Shown: positions 36,924-45,945 of the stretch, piece by piece
Numbering within the stretch: position 1 is the first letter of the stretch
Layout: each line of letters opens with the position of its first letter
Source: Rhizobium anhuiense
GTDB lineage: Bacteria > Pseudomonadota > Alphaproteobacteria > Rhizobiales > Rhizobiaceae
Assembly: GCF_003985145.1 (NCBI RefSeq)
Contig: NZ_ML133523.1
Span: forward strand, 382,855-446,854
Length of the DNA stretch: 64,000 nt
Direction of reading: 5' to 3'
Translations under genes and position numbers: made by a program
The notes under the pieces: model-generated
Seen by the model: the letters and a program-made list of their open reading frames with translations, nothing else
What the model was told of the DNA's origin: nothing
Database searches by the model: none

Positions 36924-37696
36924 ATTCTGGTGTAAGCCGCCCGGCCATTGTTGAAATCATCGACGAGAGGGGAGAACTTGTGGCTCCCCTCTTCGTGCAT
37001 GATCAGAGGCGCGCGCAGCGACAGCCGCGCCCGCGATCCCTTGATTGCGGTCACCAGGATACGGACCGCATTTTCACCCGGACGCGGGTGGATGGCTGTC
37101 AATTCGAGGCCGCCGAAGCGACGGCCGCAGGCGAGGATGATTTCGGCGATCGACTGGGGCCTGGCGATCAGCGACAATTGGCCGCCGGGGATCATGATGG
37201 CGCCGGCCGTGCGGATCCAGCTTTCGAACAGGCCGTCGGTCATCGCATGGGCTTCGGCCTTCAGCGCATCCGGCGTGCGTCGGTCGCCGGCATCATTGAA
37301 GGGGGGGTTCATGATGACGTGGTGGAAGCTCTCATCGGTAAGGCCGGCATCGTTGCGCGCCTTGGCGGTCAGGGTCACATCGGCCTCGACGACGCTGACG
37401 CGGCCTGCGACATGGGCATTGCCGGGCAAGAGGATGCTGCGGCGGGCATAATCGGCCATCTCGGCCGAGCGCTCGAAGAGCACCACCTCTGCATCGGCAA
37501 GCCGCGAAGCGACGGCAAGGCCGGCGGCACCGGCGCCGGCGCCGAGATCGGCAACCCTGACCGGGCGATCGTCGGCGACGAGAGCCGCAAGCAGCATCGC
37601 ATCCATGCCGGCGCGATGGCCCCTGCCCTTTGGCTGCACCACATGGAAGGCGCCGCGGTGGAAGGCATCGATGGTGTCAGTGGTTTCGCCTGCCAT
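36920..37696 (-). CDS. tRNA1(Val) A37 N6-methyltransferase-like (TrmN6 family)
   Basis: This 258-residue SAM-dependent methyltransferase has the SAM-binding [12 protein letters not shown] near residue 48-59 and the catalytic Asn-Pro-Pro-Phe near 130-133, which marks N6-adenine or N5-glutamine methylation. Size and the N-terminal [11 protein letters not shown] block fit the TrmN6 (YfiC) group acting on tRNA. The exact substrate is inferred. It ends four bases inside the mntH stop region and starts 7 bases after the DUF2007 gene in transcription order, consistent with an operon. Confidence 0.82.
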   Translation of the reverse strand: MAGETTDTIDAFHRGAFHVVQPKGRGHRAGMDAMLLAALVADDRPVRVADLGAGAGAAGLAVASRLADAEVVLFERSAEMADYARRSILLPGNAHVAGRVSVVEADVTLTAKARNDAGLTDESFHHVIMNPPFNDAGDRRTPDALKAEAHAMTDGLFESWIRTAGAIMIPGGQLSLIARPQSIAEIILACGRRFGGLELTAIHPRPGENAVRILVTAIKGSRARLSLRAPLIMHEEGSHKFSPLVDDFNNGRAAYTRI

Positions 37697-37702
37697 CGGA
37701 GC

Positions 37703-37930
37703 TCACTTCCGCTCGCGCAGCTCGCCGCCGAGACCGGCATCGATGAGGATGCGGCGCGCCTGATCGGCCATCTCCTCGTCCACCAGCAGGCGGCGCGACA
37801 GCATGCCGAGCGAGCCCTCCAGCACGCTCATGCCCTGATCGGCGATGAAGCAGTGAATTCCGGCATCCTTCATCAAACTCTCGGCATAGGAGAGAAGAAC
37901 GGGGTCGTTGGCGCGGATAAGCTCATGCAT
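37703..37930 (-). CDS. DUF2007 family small protein
   Basis: This 75-residue protein fits the DUF2007 (putative signal-transducing protein) family: an N-terminal segment around Leu-Ile-Arg-Ala-Asn-Asp, a Glu-Ser-Leu-Met-Lys-Asp-Ala-Gly-Ile helix, and a Leu-Leu-Val-Asp-Glu-Glu-Met-Ala-Asp-Gln-Ala-Arg helix near the C-terminus. The family folds like small ferredoxin-type domains and is often linked to post-transcriptional or stress functions, none proven. The ATG has AAGGA about 12 bases upstream; a TTG seven codons earlier is possible. It is directly upstream of the TrmN6-like gene. Confidence 0.8.
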   Translation of the reverse strand: MHELIRANDPVLLSYAESLMKDAGIHCFIADQGMSVLEGSLGMLSRRLLVDEEMADQARRILIDAGLGGELRERK

Positions 37931-38038
37931 TTGCCGTCGTTTTCCTTCCAATTTCGCTCAGCGCGACAATTCACCCCTTGCCGCGTCCATCGCCCCTTTC
38001 TATTGTCAGGTGCAATTAATGAATAGGAGTCCGGGTCG

Positions 38039-39055
38039 TTGGGCGTGGTCATACCGCTTGAAGAAAGCAAAAACAAACTGGCATCCATAAAGCCGCTGGT
38101 CGATCTCACCAGGGCGGATATGGAGCGAGTAAACCAGCTCATTCTGTCCAAGGCCGGCTCCGACGTGCAGATGATCCCCGAAGTGGCGAACCATCTGATC
38201 TCATCCGGCGGCAAGCGGCTGCGGCCGATGCTGACGCTGGCTTCCGCCTCGCTGTTCGACTACAGGGGCGAAAACCACGTCAAGCTCGCCACATCGGTCG
38301 AGTTCATGCACACGGCGACGCTGCTGCATGACGACGTCGTCGACGAGAGCGATCTGCGCCGCGGCAAATCGACGGCACGGATGATCTGGGGCAACCAGGC
38401 AAGCGTGCTGGTCGGCGACTTCCTGCTCGGCCAAGCCTTCCGCATGATGGTCGATGTCGGCTCGCTCGATGCGCTCGACGTCCTGTCCTCGGCCGCCTGC
38501 GTGATCGCCGAAGGTGAAGTGCTGCAGCTTTCCGTCGCCAAGAACATGGAGACGACGGAAGACGATTATCTCTCCGTCATCCGCGCCAAGACGGCCGCTC
38601 TCTTTGCTGCCGCCGCCGAAGTCGGGCCGATCGTCGCCGAGGCCGGCCGGTCCGGCCGCAACGCCCTGAAATCCTATGGCATGAATCTCGGGCTCGCCTT
38701 CCAGCTCGTCGACGACGCGCTCGACTATGGCGGCAAGGCTGCCGATCTCGGCAAGAATGTCGGCGACGATTTCCGCGAGGGCAAGATCACTCTGCCGGTC
38801 ATTCTCGCCTATCGCCGCGGCACCGAGGACGAGCGCGCCTTCTGGCGCGATGCGATCGAAGCCGGCAACAGCACCGACGCCAACCTCGAAAAAGCGCTGG
38901 GGCTGATCACCAAATATGGCACGCTGAGCGACACGATCGGCCGCGCGATCCATTACGGCACGATCGCACGGGATGCGCTTGCGCCGCTTCCCGATACCGT
39001 CTGGAAATCCTCCCTGATGGAAGTGATCGACTTCTGCATCGAGCGCGTCAATTGA
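38039..39055 (+). CDS. ispB: Polyprenyl (octaprenyl/decaprenyl) diphosphate synthase
   Basis: This 338-residue trans-prenyltransferase has the first Asp-rich motif Asp-Asp-Val-Val-Asp near residue 98-102 (followed by Arg-Arg-Gly) and the second Asp-Asp-Ala-Leu-Asp-Tyr-Gly-Gly near 224. The Gly-Gly-Lys-Arg-Leu-Arg-Pro block lies near 57. It makes the long isoprenoid tail for ubiquinone; rhizobia usually carry Q-10, so a decaprenyl product is likely. The start is a TTG with AGGAG nine bases upstream; a GTG two codons on has worse spacing. The TPR, ispE and moaB genes follow on the same strand. Confidence 0.92.
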   Translation: MGVVIPLEESKNKLASIKPLVDLTRADMERVNQLILSKAGSDVQMIPEVANHLISSGGKRLRPMLTLASASLFDYRGENHVKLATSVEFMHTATLLHDDVVDESDLRRGKSTARMIWGNQASVLVGDFLLGQAFRMMVDVGSLDALDVLSSAACVIAEGEVLQLSVAKNMETTEDDYLSVIRAKTAALFAAAAEVGPIVAEAGRSGRNALKSYGMNLGLAFQLVDDALDYGGKAADLGKNVGDDFREGKITLPVILAYRRGTEDERAFWRDAIEAGNSTDANLEKALGLITKYGTLSDTIGRAIHYGTIARDALAPLPDTVWKSSLMEVIDFCIERVN

Positions 39056-39188
39056 TCAATCGTCCTTGATCGCAGGCTGATTTTCTTGCAGCGCCGCTTC
39101 AAAAAAGCCATCCTGTTATGAATCAGTGATCGCAACTTGTTTTGCGGCCGGCCCCATTGCCGGGACGCTGTCGAAGAAAGGTTTCCTA

Positions 39189-41024
39189 ATGCGGCAGAGA
39201 TTTGCCATCCGTCTTCTTACGAGCGCAGCGCTGGCCGCTGTCCTTTCGCTGGGCGGCGTCGGCGGCGTCAACGCCGAGGATGCGGCCAAGACGGGCGATG
39301 CCGCAAAGACCGACAGTTTCTTCGATGCCGATAGCGTCACCAGTTTCTCCGGCGCCTTCCTCGCCGCCCGCACGGCCGATGTCGATCATGACTACGAAAC
39401 CGCGATCGAACTCTACAAGAAGGCGCTGCAGATCGAACCCGGCAATCCCGAGATTCGCCAGCGGCTGATGATCTCGCTGCTGCTCAATGGCGACATCAAG
39501 GAGGGCGTCAAATATGCCAACGACCTGAAGGGCGATCCTTCCGTCGAGCGCATCACCACGATCGTGCGCGGCATGGATGCCGTGCGCCGCGACGACTACA
39601 AGACCGCCGAGGCCATCCTGAAGTATAAGGGGCCGAACGATCTCGACCGGATGATGAACGACCTGCTGCTTGCCTGGGCCCGCGTCGGCGCCGGCCGCGG
39701 CAAGGAAGCGCTCACCATGGTCGAGAAGATGAAGGGACCGGACTGGTTCCGCATCTTCCAGAATTACAATGCCGGGGCGATCGCCATCGCCACCGGCGAT
39801 GTGAAGTCCGCCCGCAAGCATCTGAACGATGCCGTGCTCGACAAGGAAGGCGGTGCGACGGCGCCCGACACCTTCATGCGCGCGGTGATGGCGCTTGCCC
39901 GCCTCGAAGCAACGCAGGGCAATAAGCAGAAGGCGCTCGACGCCGTTTCCGTCGGTGACAACCTGCTGCCGAATTATGCGCCGCTGAACGCGCTGCGCGA
40001 CAGCATCGAAAAGGACGAGAAGCAGGAACAGCAGGTCAAGACAGCCGAAGAAGGGGCTGCCGGCGTGCTGTTTTCGGTCGGCGGCGCACTGAACCGCGAC
40101 GGCGCCGAGGACATCGTTTCGCTTTACCTGCAGACGGCCAATGCGCTCGATCCGAACAGCGCCGATACGCTGGTGCTGCTCGGCGGCATCGCCGAGAAGC
40201 AGAACCAGATGGACCGCGCCATCGCGCTCTACAAGAAAGTGCCGGAGAATTCGCCGATGCGGCGCATCTCCGAGCTGCAGCTCGGCCTTGCCCTTGCCCA
40301 GGGCGGCAAGGTGGAGGAGGCGCGCAAGCACCTGCAGGCGCTGATCACCTCCGACCCGAAGGACATCCGCAGCTACCTCGCCTATGGCAGCGTGCTCTCC
40401 GATGCCAAGGACTACGAGGCGATGGCCGCCAATTACGACAAGGCCGTCGAAGCGATCGGCCCCATTCCCGGCCGCGCCAACTGGAGCGTCTTCTTCCAGC
40501 GCGGCATTGCCTATGAACGGCTGAAGAAGTGGGACCAGGCGGAGCCGAATTTCCGCAAGGCGTTGGAGCTCAACCCCGACCAGCCGCAGGTGCTGAACTA
40601 TCTCGGCTATTCCTGGATCGACATGAACCGTAACCTCGACGAAGGTCTCGGGATGATCAAGAAGGCCGTCGATCTTCGCCCTGACGACGGTTACATCATC
40701 GATTCGCTCGGCTGGGCCTATTTCCGCCTCAACCGCTTCGACGATGCCGTCGACGAGCTGGAGCGGGCTGCCCAGATCAAGGCCGGCGACGCGACGATCA
40801 ACGACCATCTCGGCGATGCCTATTGGCGCGTCGGGCGCAAGCTCGAAGCCGTCTACCAGTGGAACCGGGCGCTCAGCTCCGAGCCTGAGGCTGCCGAGAT
40901 CCCGAAGATCAAGGACAAGGTCGCCAACGGCCTGCCTCCCGTCAGCGACGATGCCAAGGCGGCCGACAAGAAGCAGCCGGATCCGGCCCCCGTCACGCCG
41001 CCGCCGGTCGACAAGAAATCCTGA
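39189..41024 (+). CDS. Exported tetratricopeptide-repeat protein
   Basis: This 611-residue protein has a signal peptide (residues 1-30, cleavage near Gly-Val-Asn-Ala-Glu). Many TPR units follow, for example Ala-x-x-Leu-Tyr-Lys-Lys-Ala-Leu-Gln near 75, Tyr-x-Lys-Ala-Leu-Glu-Leu-Asn-Pro-Asp near 455 and Gly-Asp-Ala-Tyr-Trp-Arg-Val-Gly-Arg near 545. The C-terminus is Lys/Pro-rich and repetitive. It probably acts in the periplasm as a protein-protein scaffold, but the partner is unknown. The start is the ATG after AAGG; it follows ispB by about 130 bases and precedes ispE by 12 bases. Confidence 0.88.
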   Translation: MRQRFAIRLLTSAALAAVLSLGGVGGVNAEDAAKTGDAAKTDSFFDADSVTSFSGAFLAARTADVDHDYETAIELYKKALQIEPGNPEIRQRLMISLLLNGDIKEGVKYANDLKGDPSVERITTIVRGMDAVRRDDYKTAEAILKYKGPNDLDRMMNDLLLAWARVGAGRGKEALTMVEKMKGPDWFRIFQNYNAGAIAIATGDVKSARKHLNDAVLDKEGGATAPDTFMRAVMALARLEATQGNKQKALDAVSVGDNLLPNYAPLNALRDSIEKDEKQEQQVKTAEEGAAGVLFSVGGALNRDGAEDIVSLYLQTANALDPNSADTLVLLGGIAEKQNQMDRAIALYKKVPENSPMRRISELQLGLALAQGGKVEEARKHLQALITSDPKDIRSYLAYGSVLSDAKDYEAMAANYDKAVEAIGPIPGRANWSVFFQRGIAYERLKKWDQAEPNFRKALELNPDQPQVLNYLGYSWIDMNRNLDEGLGMIKKAVDLRPDDGYIIDSLGWAYFRLNRFDDAVDELERAAQIKAGDATINDHLGDAYWRVGRKLEAVYQWNRALSSEPEAAEIPKIKDKVANGLPPVSDDAKAADKKQPDPAPVTPPPVDKKS

Positions 41025-41036
41025 CGGGCGGGACGC

Positions 41037-41933
41037 ATGCCTGAAGAGGGCCTGGCCGACGCTTTCGGCGTCACCGAAGAGGCGCGCGCGAAGATCAACC
41101 TGGCCCTGCATGTGACGGGCCAGCGGCCGGACGGTTATCATCTGCTCGATATGCTGGTGACCTTCGCAGAGCATGGCGACCGGCTGGGTTTCCTGCCCGC
41201 ACAGGCCGACGCCTTCACCCTGTCAGGCCGTTTCGGCGGCGCGCTTGCCGAAGATGGCGGCACCAACCTCGTGCTGAGGGCGCGTGATCTCCTGCGCGAG
41301 ACGGTCGGAGCCCTCGCCTTCCCTGTGCATATCCATCTCCAGAAGAATTTGCCGATCGCCTCCGGCATCGGCGGCGGCTCGGCCGACGCAGCTGCGACCT
41401 TGCGGGGGCTGATGCGCCTCTGGGGCACGAGGTTGCCCGAGGACGCGCTTGCTATGCTGGCGCTGAAGCTCGGCGCCGACGTGCCGATGTGCATGGAAAG
41501 CCGGCCGCTGATTGCCCGCGGCATTGGCGAAAAGATCGAACCGGTGCCCGATCTGCCGGCCTTTGCCATGGTGCTTGCCAATCCGCTGAAGGGCGTGTCG
41601 ACGCCCGAAGTTTTCCGCCGGTTGGCGACAAAGGACAATCCGGCCTTGAGCCTGGCTCCGCGCGTGCCCAACACTGCCGACTGGCTCGCGGCGATCGGTG
41701 CCGCCCGCAACGATCTGGAACCGCCGGCGCGTGAGCTTGTGGCGGAGATATCGGCGATCTCGGCGATGCTGCAGGCCAGCGGCGCGCTGTTGACCCGCAT
41801 GTCCGGTTCCGGCGCCACCTGCTTCGGCATCTTTGCCACTATGACCGCCGCCGAAGATGCGGCGGCGGCTCTTCACGACGCGCGGCCCGACTGGTATTTC
41901 CAGGCGACGGAAACGGTTTCGGGAGGCATGTGA
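41037..41933 (+). CDS. ispE: 4-diphosphocytidyl-2-C-methyl-D-erythritol kinase
   Basis: This 298-residue GHMP kinase phosphorylates the 2-hydroxyl of CDP-ME in the non-mevalonate isoprenoid pathway. Landmarks are Ala-Lys-Ile-Asn-Leu-Ala-Leu near residues 18-24 and the ATP-binding Leu-Pro-Ile-Ala-Ser-Gly-Ile-Gly-Gly-Gly-Ser-Ala-Asp near 104-116. A Leu-Gly-Ala-Asp-Val-Pro segment lies near 145, and Met-Ser-Gly-Ser-Gly-Ala-Thr-Cys-Phe-Gly lies near 262. It overlaps the following moaB start (TGATG) and starts 12 bases after the TPR gene, so the three form a tight operon. It supplies IPP for the UbiA and polyprenyl synthase products encoded nearby. Confidence 0.95.
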   Translation: MPEEGLADAFGVTEEARAKINLALHVTGQRPDGYHLLDMLVTFAEHGDRLGFLPAQADAFTLSGRFGGALAEDGGTNLVLRARDLLRETVGALAFPVHIHLQKNLPIASGIGGGSADAAATLRGLMRLWGTRLPEDALAMLALKLGADVPMCMESRPLIARGIGEKIEPVPDLPAFAMVLANPLKGVSTPEVFRRLATKDNPALSLAPRVPNTADWLAAIGAARNDLEPPARELVAEISAISAMLQASGALLTRMSGSGATCFGIFATMTAAEDAAAALHDARPDWYFQATETVSGGM

Positions 41934-42484
41934 TGGCAGCTCTGGACGAAAAGCGGCCCTTCATCGCGGTCGGTATTGCGGTTCTCACGATCTCGGACAC
42001 GCGCACGCCGGAGACGGACAAGTCAGGCGACACGCTGGCGGCGCGGATCACCGAAGCGGGCCACCGGCTGGTCGACCGTGGCATCGTGCCCGATGATCGG
42101 ACGGAGATTGCCTCCCGGGTAAAGGCCTGGATTGACAGCAAAGACATAGACGTCGTCATCACCACGGGTGGTACCGGCTTTACCGGCCGCGACGTGACGC
42201 CCGAGGCGCTGGAGCCTTTGTTCGAAAAGCGGATGGACGGCTTTTCCGCCATCTTCCACCGGATCTCCTACGAGAAGATCGGCACGGCGACGATCCAATC
42301 GCGCGCCACGGCAGGCGTTGCCAATGCCACCTTCATCTTCGCGCTGCCGGGTTCGCCCGGCGCCTGCCGGGATGCCTGGGACGGCATTCTGAAAGGCCAA
42401 CTCGACTACCGCAGCGTGCCGTGCAATTTCGTCGAGATCATGCCGCGGCTGGACGAGCACCTGAAACGCGGCGCGACGAAGTAG
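41933..42484 (+). CDS. moaB: Molybdenum cofactor biosynthesis protein B
   Basis: This 183-residue MoaB/Mog-type protein has the Val-Leu-Thr-Ile-Ser-Asp-Thr-Arg block near residues 18-25 and the Ile-Thr-Thr-Gly-Gly-Thr-Gly-Phe-Thr-Gly-Arg-Asp-Val-Thr-Pro-Glu-Ala motif near 75-90, which binds molybdopterin. A Pro-Gly-Ser-Pro-Gly-Ala-Cys block lies near 138. The ATG overlaps the ispE stop by one base. It probably adenylylates molybdopterin, although the exact step for MoaB as opposed to Mog differs between organisms. Confidence 0.92.
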   Translation: MAALDEKRPFIAVGIAVLTISDTRTPETDKSGDTLAARITEAGHRLVDRGIVPDDRTEIASRVKAWIDSKDIDVVITTGGTGFTGRDVTPEALEPLFEKRMDGFSAIFHRISYEKIGTATIQSRATAGVANATFIFALPGSPGACRDAWDGILKGQLDYRSVPCNFVEIMPRLDEHLKRGATK

Positions 42485-42506
42485 ACTGCCTGCAAGAGCG
42501 GCATTC

Positions 42507-42821
42507 CTATGTGGCCAGGCCCGGCAGGACGGGCATGGTATCCCAGCTATCACCCGACAGCAGAATGCAGCTTACGCCGTGAACATCCGTGACGATGAGG
42601 GTCCAGGTGCCGCTTTCGGCGGCATAGACCTCAAGAATGGCGTTCTGGTTGATCAGTCCGACTGCCGTGAGCTTTTCGGCGAAGTTCTTGTCCAGGAAAT
42701 TGACGATTTCGGGTCGGCCTGCGCAACTGCGCATCATCTGCGATGCTGCCGAATGCGGATGCGCGATCACCAATATCGGCAATATGACGGCCAGCAGGCC
42801 GTAGATCATACCGCGTGTCAT
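42507..42821 (-). CDS. Small exported hypothetical protein
   Basis: This 104-residue protein has an N-terminal hydrophobic segment (residues 5-20, Leu-Leu-Ala-Val-Ile-Leu-Pro-Ile-Leu-Val) that could be a signal peptide with cleavage near Ser-Ala-Ala-Ser. The mature part has two Cys residues (near 33 and 85) that may form a disulphide. I do not recognise a domain; similar short proteins occur in rhizobia. It is convergent to moaB, 22 bases from its stop. Confidence 0.6.
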   Translation of the reverse strand: MTRGMIYGLLAVILPILVIAHPHSAASQMMRSCAGRPEIVNFLDKNFAEKLTAVGLINQNAILEVYAAESGTWTLIVTDVHGVSCILLSGDSWDTMPVLPGLAT

Positions 42822-43009
42822 GACGCACCTCCTTTCGCCGGGAACCCGGCAGAAGAGGAGATTGTCGCTGACCTGTTCTGCCGTTCACCGGCATTCCATG
42901 GCCATTCCGTTGCGAAGCGCGGCGCTTCGACGGCGCCATGTTTGAATTATAGCGCGAAATCCTATTGGGCGCCATCTTTTGCCCGAGCCGTGGGAGGGAA
43001 TCGCGGCAG

Positions 43010-43528
43010 CTACCGTGCGGCGCGGGCGACCCAGGACGGAATGAGCTCGCTCGCCAGCCGCCGCGGTTTCTGGCCCTTGACGAATTCGGCAAGCCGCATG
43101 CCGCTTTTGGCGGTGGCGAGTGCCAGCTTTTTCGGCACCAGGAAACCGAGTTCCAGCGGCGGTACGGCCCGGCCGACACGCTGGAAGAACGGGCGACGAT
43201 AGCCCCTCGACGCAGTGAAGCGCGCCGGCAGCTTGTTCAGCGCCACATATTCGGCGATCTCATCGATCCAGCCCGCCTGCGGTCTGGCGCCCGGCTCGAC
43301 GAAGAGCAGCCATTCGCCGCGCGCCGAGCGGACGATGTCCTTGATATCCCATTGCGAATGGAAGCGGCAGCCGGCAGCGTCGGCCACCCGTGAGGTGCCG
43401 TCGCGAGAGCCGTGATCGAGCACGATCACATCGCTCACCAGCCCCTCCACTGCGCCTGCCACCAAGACCGATAAAGTCTGCGCCAGTTCAGATTCCTGAT
43501 CCTGACATTCGAGAACAACCGTCAACAT
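43010..43528 (-). CDS. Family 2-type glycosyltransferase (short)
   Basis: This 172-residue protein has a GT-A-like nucleotide-sugar fold start: Leu-Thr-Val-Val-Leu-Glu-Cys, a Val-Leu-Asp-His-Gly-Ser-Arg-Asp-Gly-Thr segment near residues 37-46, then Arg-Gly-Glu-Trp-Leu-Leu-Phe-Val-Glu-Pro-Gly-Ala-Arg near 71-83, where GT2 enzymes have the Asp-x-Asp-like metal site (here Glu-Pro-Gly). The lack of a clear Asp-x-Asp makes catalytic activity uncertain. It is short for a glycosyltransferase (most exceed 220 residues). The start ATG is the best fit; codons before it look non-family-like. Confidence 0.6.
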   Translation of the reverse strand: MLTVVLECQDQESELAQTLSVLVAGAVEGLVSDVIVLDHGSRDGTSRVADAAGCRFHSQWDIKDIVRSARGEWLLFVEPGARPQAGWIDEIAEYVALNKLPARFTASRGYRRPFFQRVGRAVPPLELGFLVPKKLALATAKSGMRLAEFVKGQKPRRLASELIPSWVARAAR

Positions 43529-43667
43529 TGACTGTTTATAATGCGCCGCACAAATTTTTGCCAGCGCCGTTTTCCTCATTTTGTTCTTGCATTGTTCTCA
43601 TTTTGCCGATAGGAATTTAATCAGCAAAACGGGCGGAGGCGATGGCTTTCCGCCACGGGAGAATCCG

Positions 43668-44825
43668 ATGAGAGAGCAGTCCCTGGCAGGGCAGGCCGCA
43701 TTCGCGCCTGCCAATACGGCAGATATTGCCGATGCGATGATCGTTTCCTCGGGTCTAAGGGTCGAGGTCGATCGGCGGCGCGGGCGTGGGGCGGGATTGA
43801 ACCCGACGGGGCGGTTCGAAGCGCTGCAGCGGGAGACCTTCGACGATGGCTGGCAGACATGGGAAGAACTGCCGCCGTTCAAGACGGAAGTGCAGGTCGA
43901 GAAGCCGCGCACGGCCATCACCCGCAACGAATCGCCGGATATTTCCTTCGACCGTTCGATCAATCCCTATCGCGGCTGCGAACATGGCTGCATCTATTGT
44001 TTCGCCCGGCCGACGCACGCCTATATGGGGCTTTCCGCAGGGCTCGATTTCGAGACGAAGCTGTTTGCCAAGCCCGATGCGGCAAAGTTGCTGGAGCGGG
44101 AGCTCGCCAAACCCGGCTACAAGGTGCGGGTGATCGCCATCGGCACCAATACCGACCCCTATCAGCCGATCGAAAAGGAATGGCGCATCATGCGCGGCAT
44201 CCTCGAGGTCTTGAACAAGGCAAACCATCCAGTCTCGATCGTCACCAAATCGGCGATGATCCTGCGTGATCTCGACATTCTGCGGGAGATGGCAAGCAAG
44301 AACCTGGTGCGCGTCGGCATCTCCGTGACCACGCTGGATCGCAAGCTTGCCCGGACGATGGAGCCGCGGGCCGCAACACCGCCGCGGCGGCTGGAGACGA
44401 TCCACACCCTTGCCGAAGCTGGCATCCAGACGGCTGTGATGGCCGCCCCGCTGATCCCGGCGCTGAACGATCACGAGTTGGAGCGCATTCTCGAATCGGC
44501 CAAGGCTGCCGGCGCCGCCGAGGCGAGCTATGTCATCCTCAGGCTGCCGCTCGAGGTCAGCCCGCTGTTTCGTGATTGGCTGCTGCAACATTACCCCGAT
44601 CGTTACCGGCATGTGATGTCGCTGGTGCGCTCGATGCGCGGCGGCAAGGATTACGATGCCGAATTCGGCAAGCGCATGAAGGGCGCCGGTCCCTATGCCT
44701 GGCAGATCGCCAGGCGATTTGAGATGGCAGCCCGGCGTTTCGGCCTGACGCGACGCAGCGTGCCGCTGCGCGACGACCTGTTCGTGCCGCCCGACGGCAG
44801 CGGCGTCCAGCTGTCGCTTCTTTGA
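43668..44825 (+). CDS. PA0069-family radical SAM protein
   Basis: This 385-residue radical SAM protein has the 4Fe-4S motif Cys-Glu-His-Gly-Cys-Ile-Tyr-Cys near residues 105-112, preceded by Asn-Pro-Tyr-Arg-Gly. A Gly-Thr-Asn-Thr-Asp-Pro-Tyr-Gln-Pro block near 158-166 and Thr-Lys-Ser-Ala near 194 are typical of the PA0069/SplB-like group. It probably generates a 5'-deoxyadenosyl radical; the substrate is unknown, though this group is distantly related to spore photoproduct lyase. The ATG has GGGAGA upstream. The gene starts 139 bases after the divergent glycosyltransferase start. Confidence 0.88.
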   Translation: MREQSLAGQAAFAPANTADIADAMIVSSGLRVEVDRRRGRGAGLNPTGRFEALQRETFDDGWQTWEELPPFKTEVQVEKPRTAITRNESPDISFDRSINPYRGCEHGCIYCFARPTHAYMGLSAGLDFETKLFAKPDAAKLLERELAKPGYKVRVIAIGTNTDPYQPIEKEWRIMRGILEVLNKANHPVSIVTKSAMILRDLDILREMASKNLVRVGISVTTLDRKLARTMEPRAATPPRRLETIHTLAEAGIQTAVMAAPLIPALNDHELERILESAKAAGAAEASYVILRLPLEVSPLFRDWLLQHYPDRYRHVMSLVRSMRGGKDYDAEFGKRMKGAGPYAWQIARRFEMAARRFGLTRRSVPLRDDLFVPPDGSGVQLSLL

Positions 44826-44832
44826 CCTTTTG

Positions 44833-44881
44833 TTTTACGCAGTTCAGGCAAACCGCTTCGCGCTTTGCCGGGAACTGCTCT
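44833..44881. repeat. Dispersed rhizobial repeat, copy 2 (diverged)
   Basis: This stretch (TTTTACGCAGTTCAGGC, then AACCGCTTCGCGCTTTGCC, then GGGAACTGCTCT) aligns with the copies at 26624-26678 and 44886-44938 but is more diverged. It begins 8 bases after the radical SAM gene stop and is in tandem with the next copy. Confidence 0.7.
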
Positions 44882-44885
44882 CTGG

Positions 44886-44938
44886 CCTTTACGCAATTCC
44901 GAACGGAAAACCGCTTCGCACTTTTCCTGGAATTGCTT
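44886..44938. repeat. Dispersed rhizobial repeat, copy 3
   Basis: This copy runs CCTTTACGCAATTCCGAAC to TTTTCCTGGAATTGCT and is nearly identical to the one at 26624-26678. Its ends GCAATTCC and GGAATTGC are exact inverted repeats. It lies 5 bases after the diverged copy, in the same orientation, in the 276-base gap before rnhB. Confidence 0.8.
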
Positions 44939-45101
44939 GTAGCTTGCGCATCGGCTTCTCGATAGAACCGCCCTGTCTTCGAGCCCCGAGCGCAATTCCC
45001 GCGGATGGCCTTGACCGCCACCATCCGCCGGACCGGTCCCCGGCCGCCGCCCTGATCCGGGGACTTGCGGGAAATCGGGTTGGCGTGCGAGGTTCAGCCG
45101 C

Positions 45102-45791
45102 ATGAAACCTCGCACGCCACCCGATTCTCCCCTGCTTTTCGACACGGCTCCGCTCGTGCCGGATTTCAAACTCGAGCTCAAAGCCCGCAGGGCCGGCCAC
45201 TGGCCGGTTGCCGGCGCCGACGAGGCAGGCCGCGGGCCGCTGGCCGGGCCTGTGGTCGCCGCTGCCGTCATCCTCGATCCCAAACGCATCCCCGAGGGTC
45301 TGAACGATTCCAAGCAGCTTTCGGCGCAACGGCGCGAGGAACTGTTCGCGCAGATTCTGGCGACCGCGACCGTCTCCATCGCCTCCTCCAGCTCGACGCG
45401 CATCGACGAGACCGATATCCGCAAGGCTAGCCTCGACGCCATGCGCCGCGCCATCTGCAGCCTCGCCATTCCGGCAAGCTACGTGCTGACCGACGGGCTC
45501 GACGTGCCGCCCGGCCTCGATTGCCCCGGACAGGCGGTGGTCAAGGGCGATGCCCGCTCGGTCTCGATCGCCGCGGCCTCGATCGTCGCCAAGGTGACGC
45601 GCGACCGGATGATGGCACGCGCGCATCATGTGTTTCCGGATTACGGCTTTGCCGCGCATGTGGGCTACGGCACCGCACAGCACCGCGCCGGCATCGAAAA
45701 ACACGGCCCCTGCTCCCTGCACCGGATGAGCTTCCGGCCGTTGCGCAAGGTCGAGGATGGTCCCGAGATGGATCAGCTTATTTCCGAGTAG
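45102..45791 (+). CDS. rnhB: Ribonuclease HII
   Basis: This 229-residue type 2 RNase H cleaves the RNA part of RNA-DNA hybrids, including single ribonucleotides in DNA. The catalytic Asp-Glu pair is in [11 protein letters not shown] near residues 37-46. A later Asp is in the Leu-Thr-Asp-Gly segment near 128, and [14 protein letters not shown] near 157-170 completes the set. The N-terminal extension of about 25 residues is common in alphaproteobacteria. It is followed by the atp terminator on the other strand. Confidence 0.95.
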   Translation: MKPRTPPDSPLLFDTAPLVPDFKLELKARRAGHWPVAGADEAGRGPLAGPVVAAAVILDPKRIPEGLNDSKQLSAQRREELFAQILATATVSIASSSSTRIDETDIRKASLDAMRRAICSLAIPASYVLTDGLDVPPGLDCPGQAVVKGDARSVSIAAASIVAKVTRDRMMARAHHVFPDYGFAAHVGYGTAQHRAGIEKHGPCSLHRMSFRPLRKVEDGPEMDQLISE

Positions 45792-45895
45792 GAACGGAGA
45801 GGTCGCGGCATGGTCCCTTCGCCCCGTTTACGGCGGTCCGAAGGATGGGACGAGACCAGCGGCTCGCCCCAGCACAAGGCCGAGTCATCAACAAA

Positions 45896-45919
45896 GAAAA
45901 GGCCGGGACATGCCCGGCC
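45896..45919 (-). terminator. Terminator of the F0 ATP synthase operon
   Basis: On the minus strand, GGCCGGG-CATGT-CCCGGCC forms a 7-base-pair GC-rich stem with a 5-base loop, followed by TTTTCTTTG. It lies 27 bases past the b-subunit stop, a classical Rho-independent terminator for the operon. Confidence 0.9.
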
Positions 45920-45945
45920 TTCGCTCTCAATCTTTTCGATACAGC

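Noticed and set aside
39186..41174. Long open frame on the minus strand opposite the TPR gene
   Set aside because: It is antisense to a clearly coding gene with signal peptide and TPR repeats; the open frame comes from GC-rich third positions.
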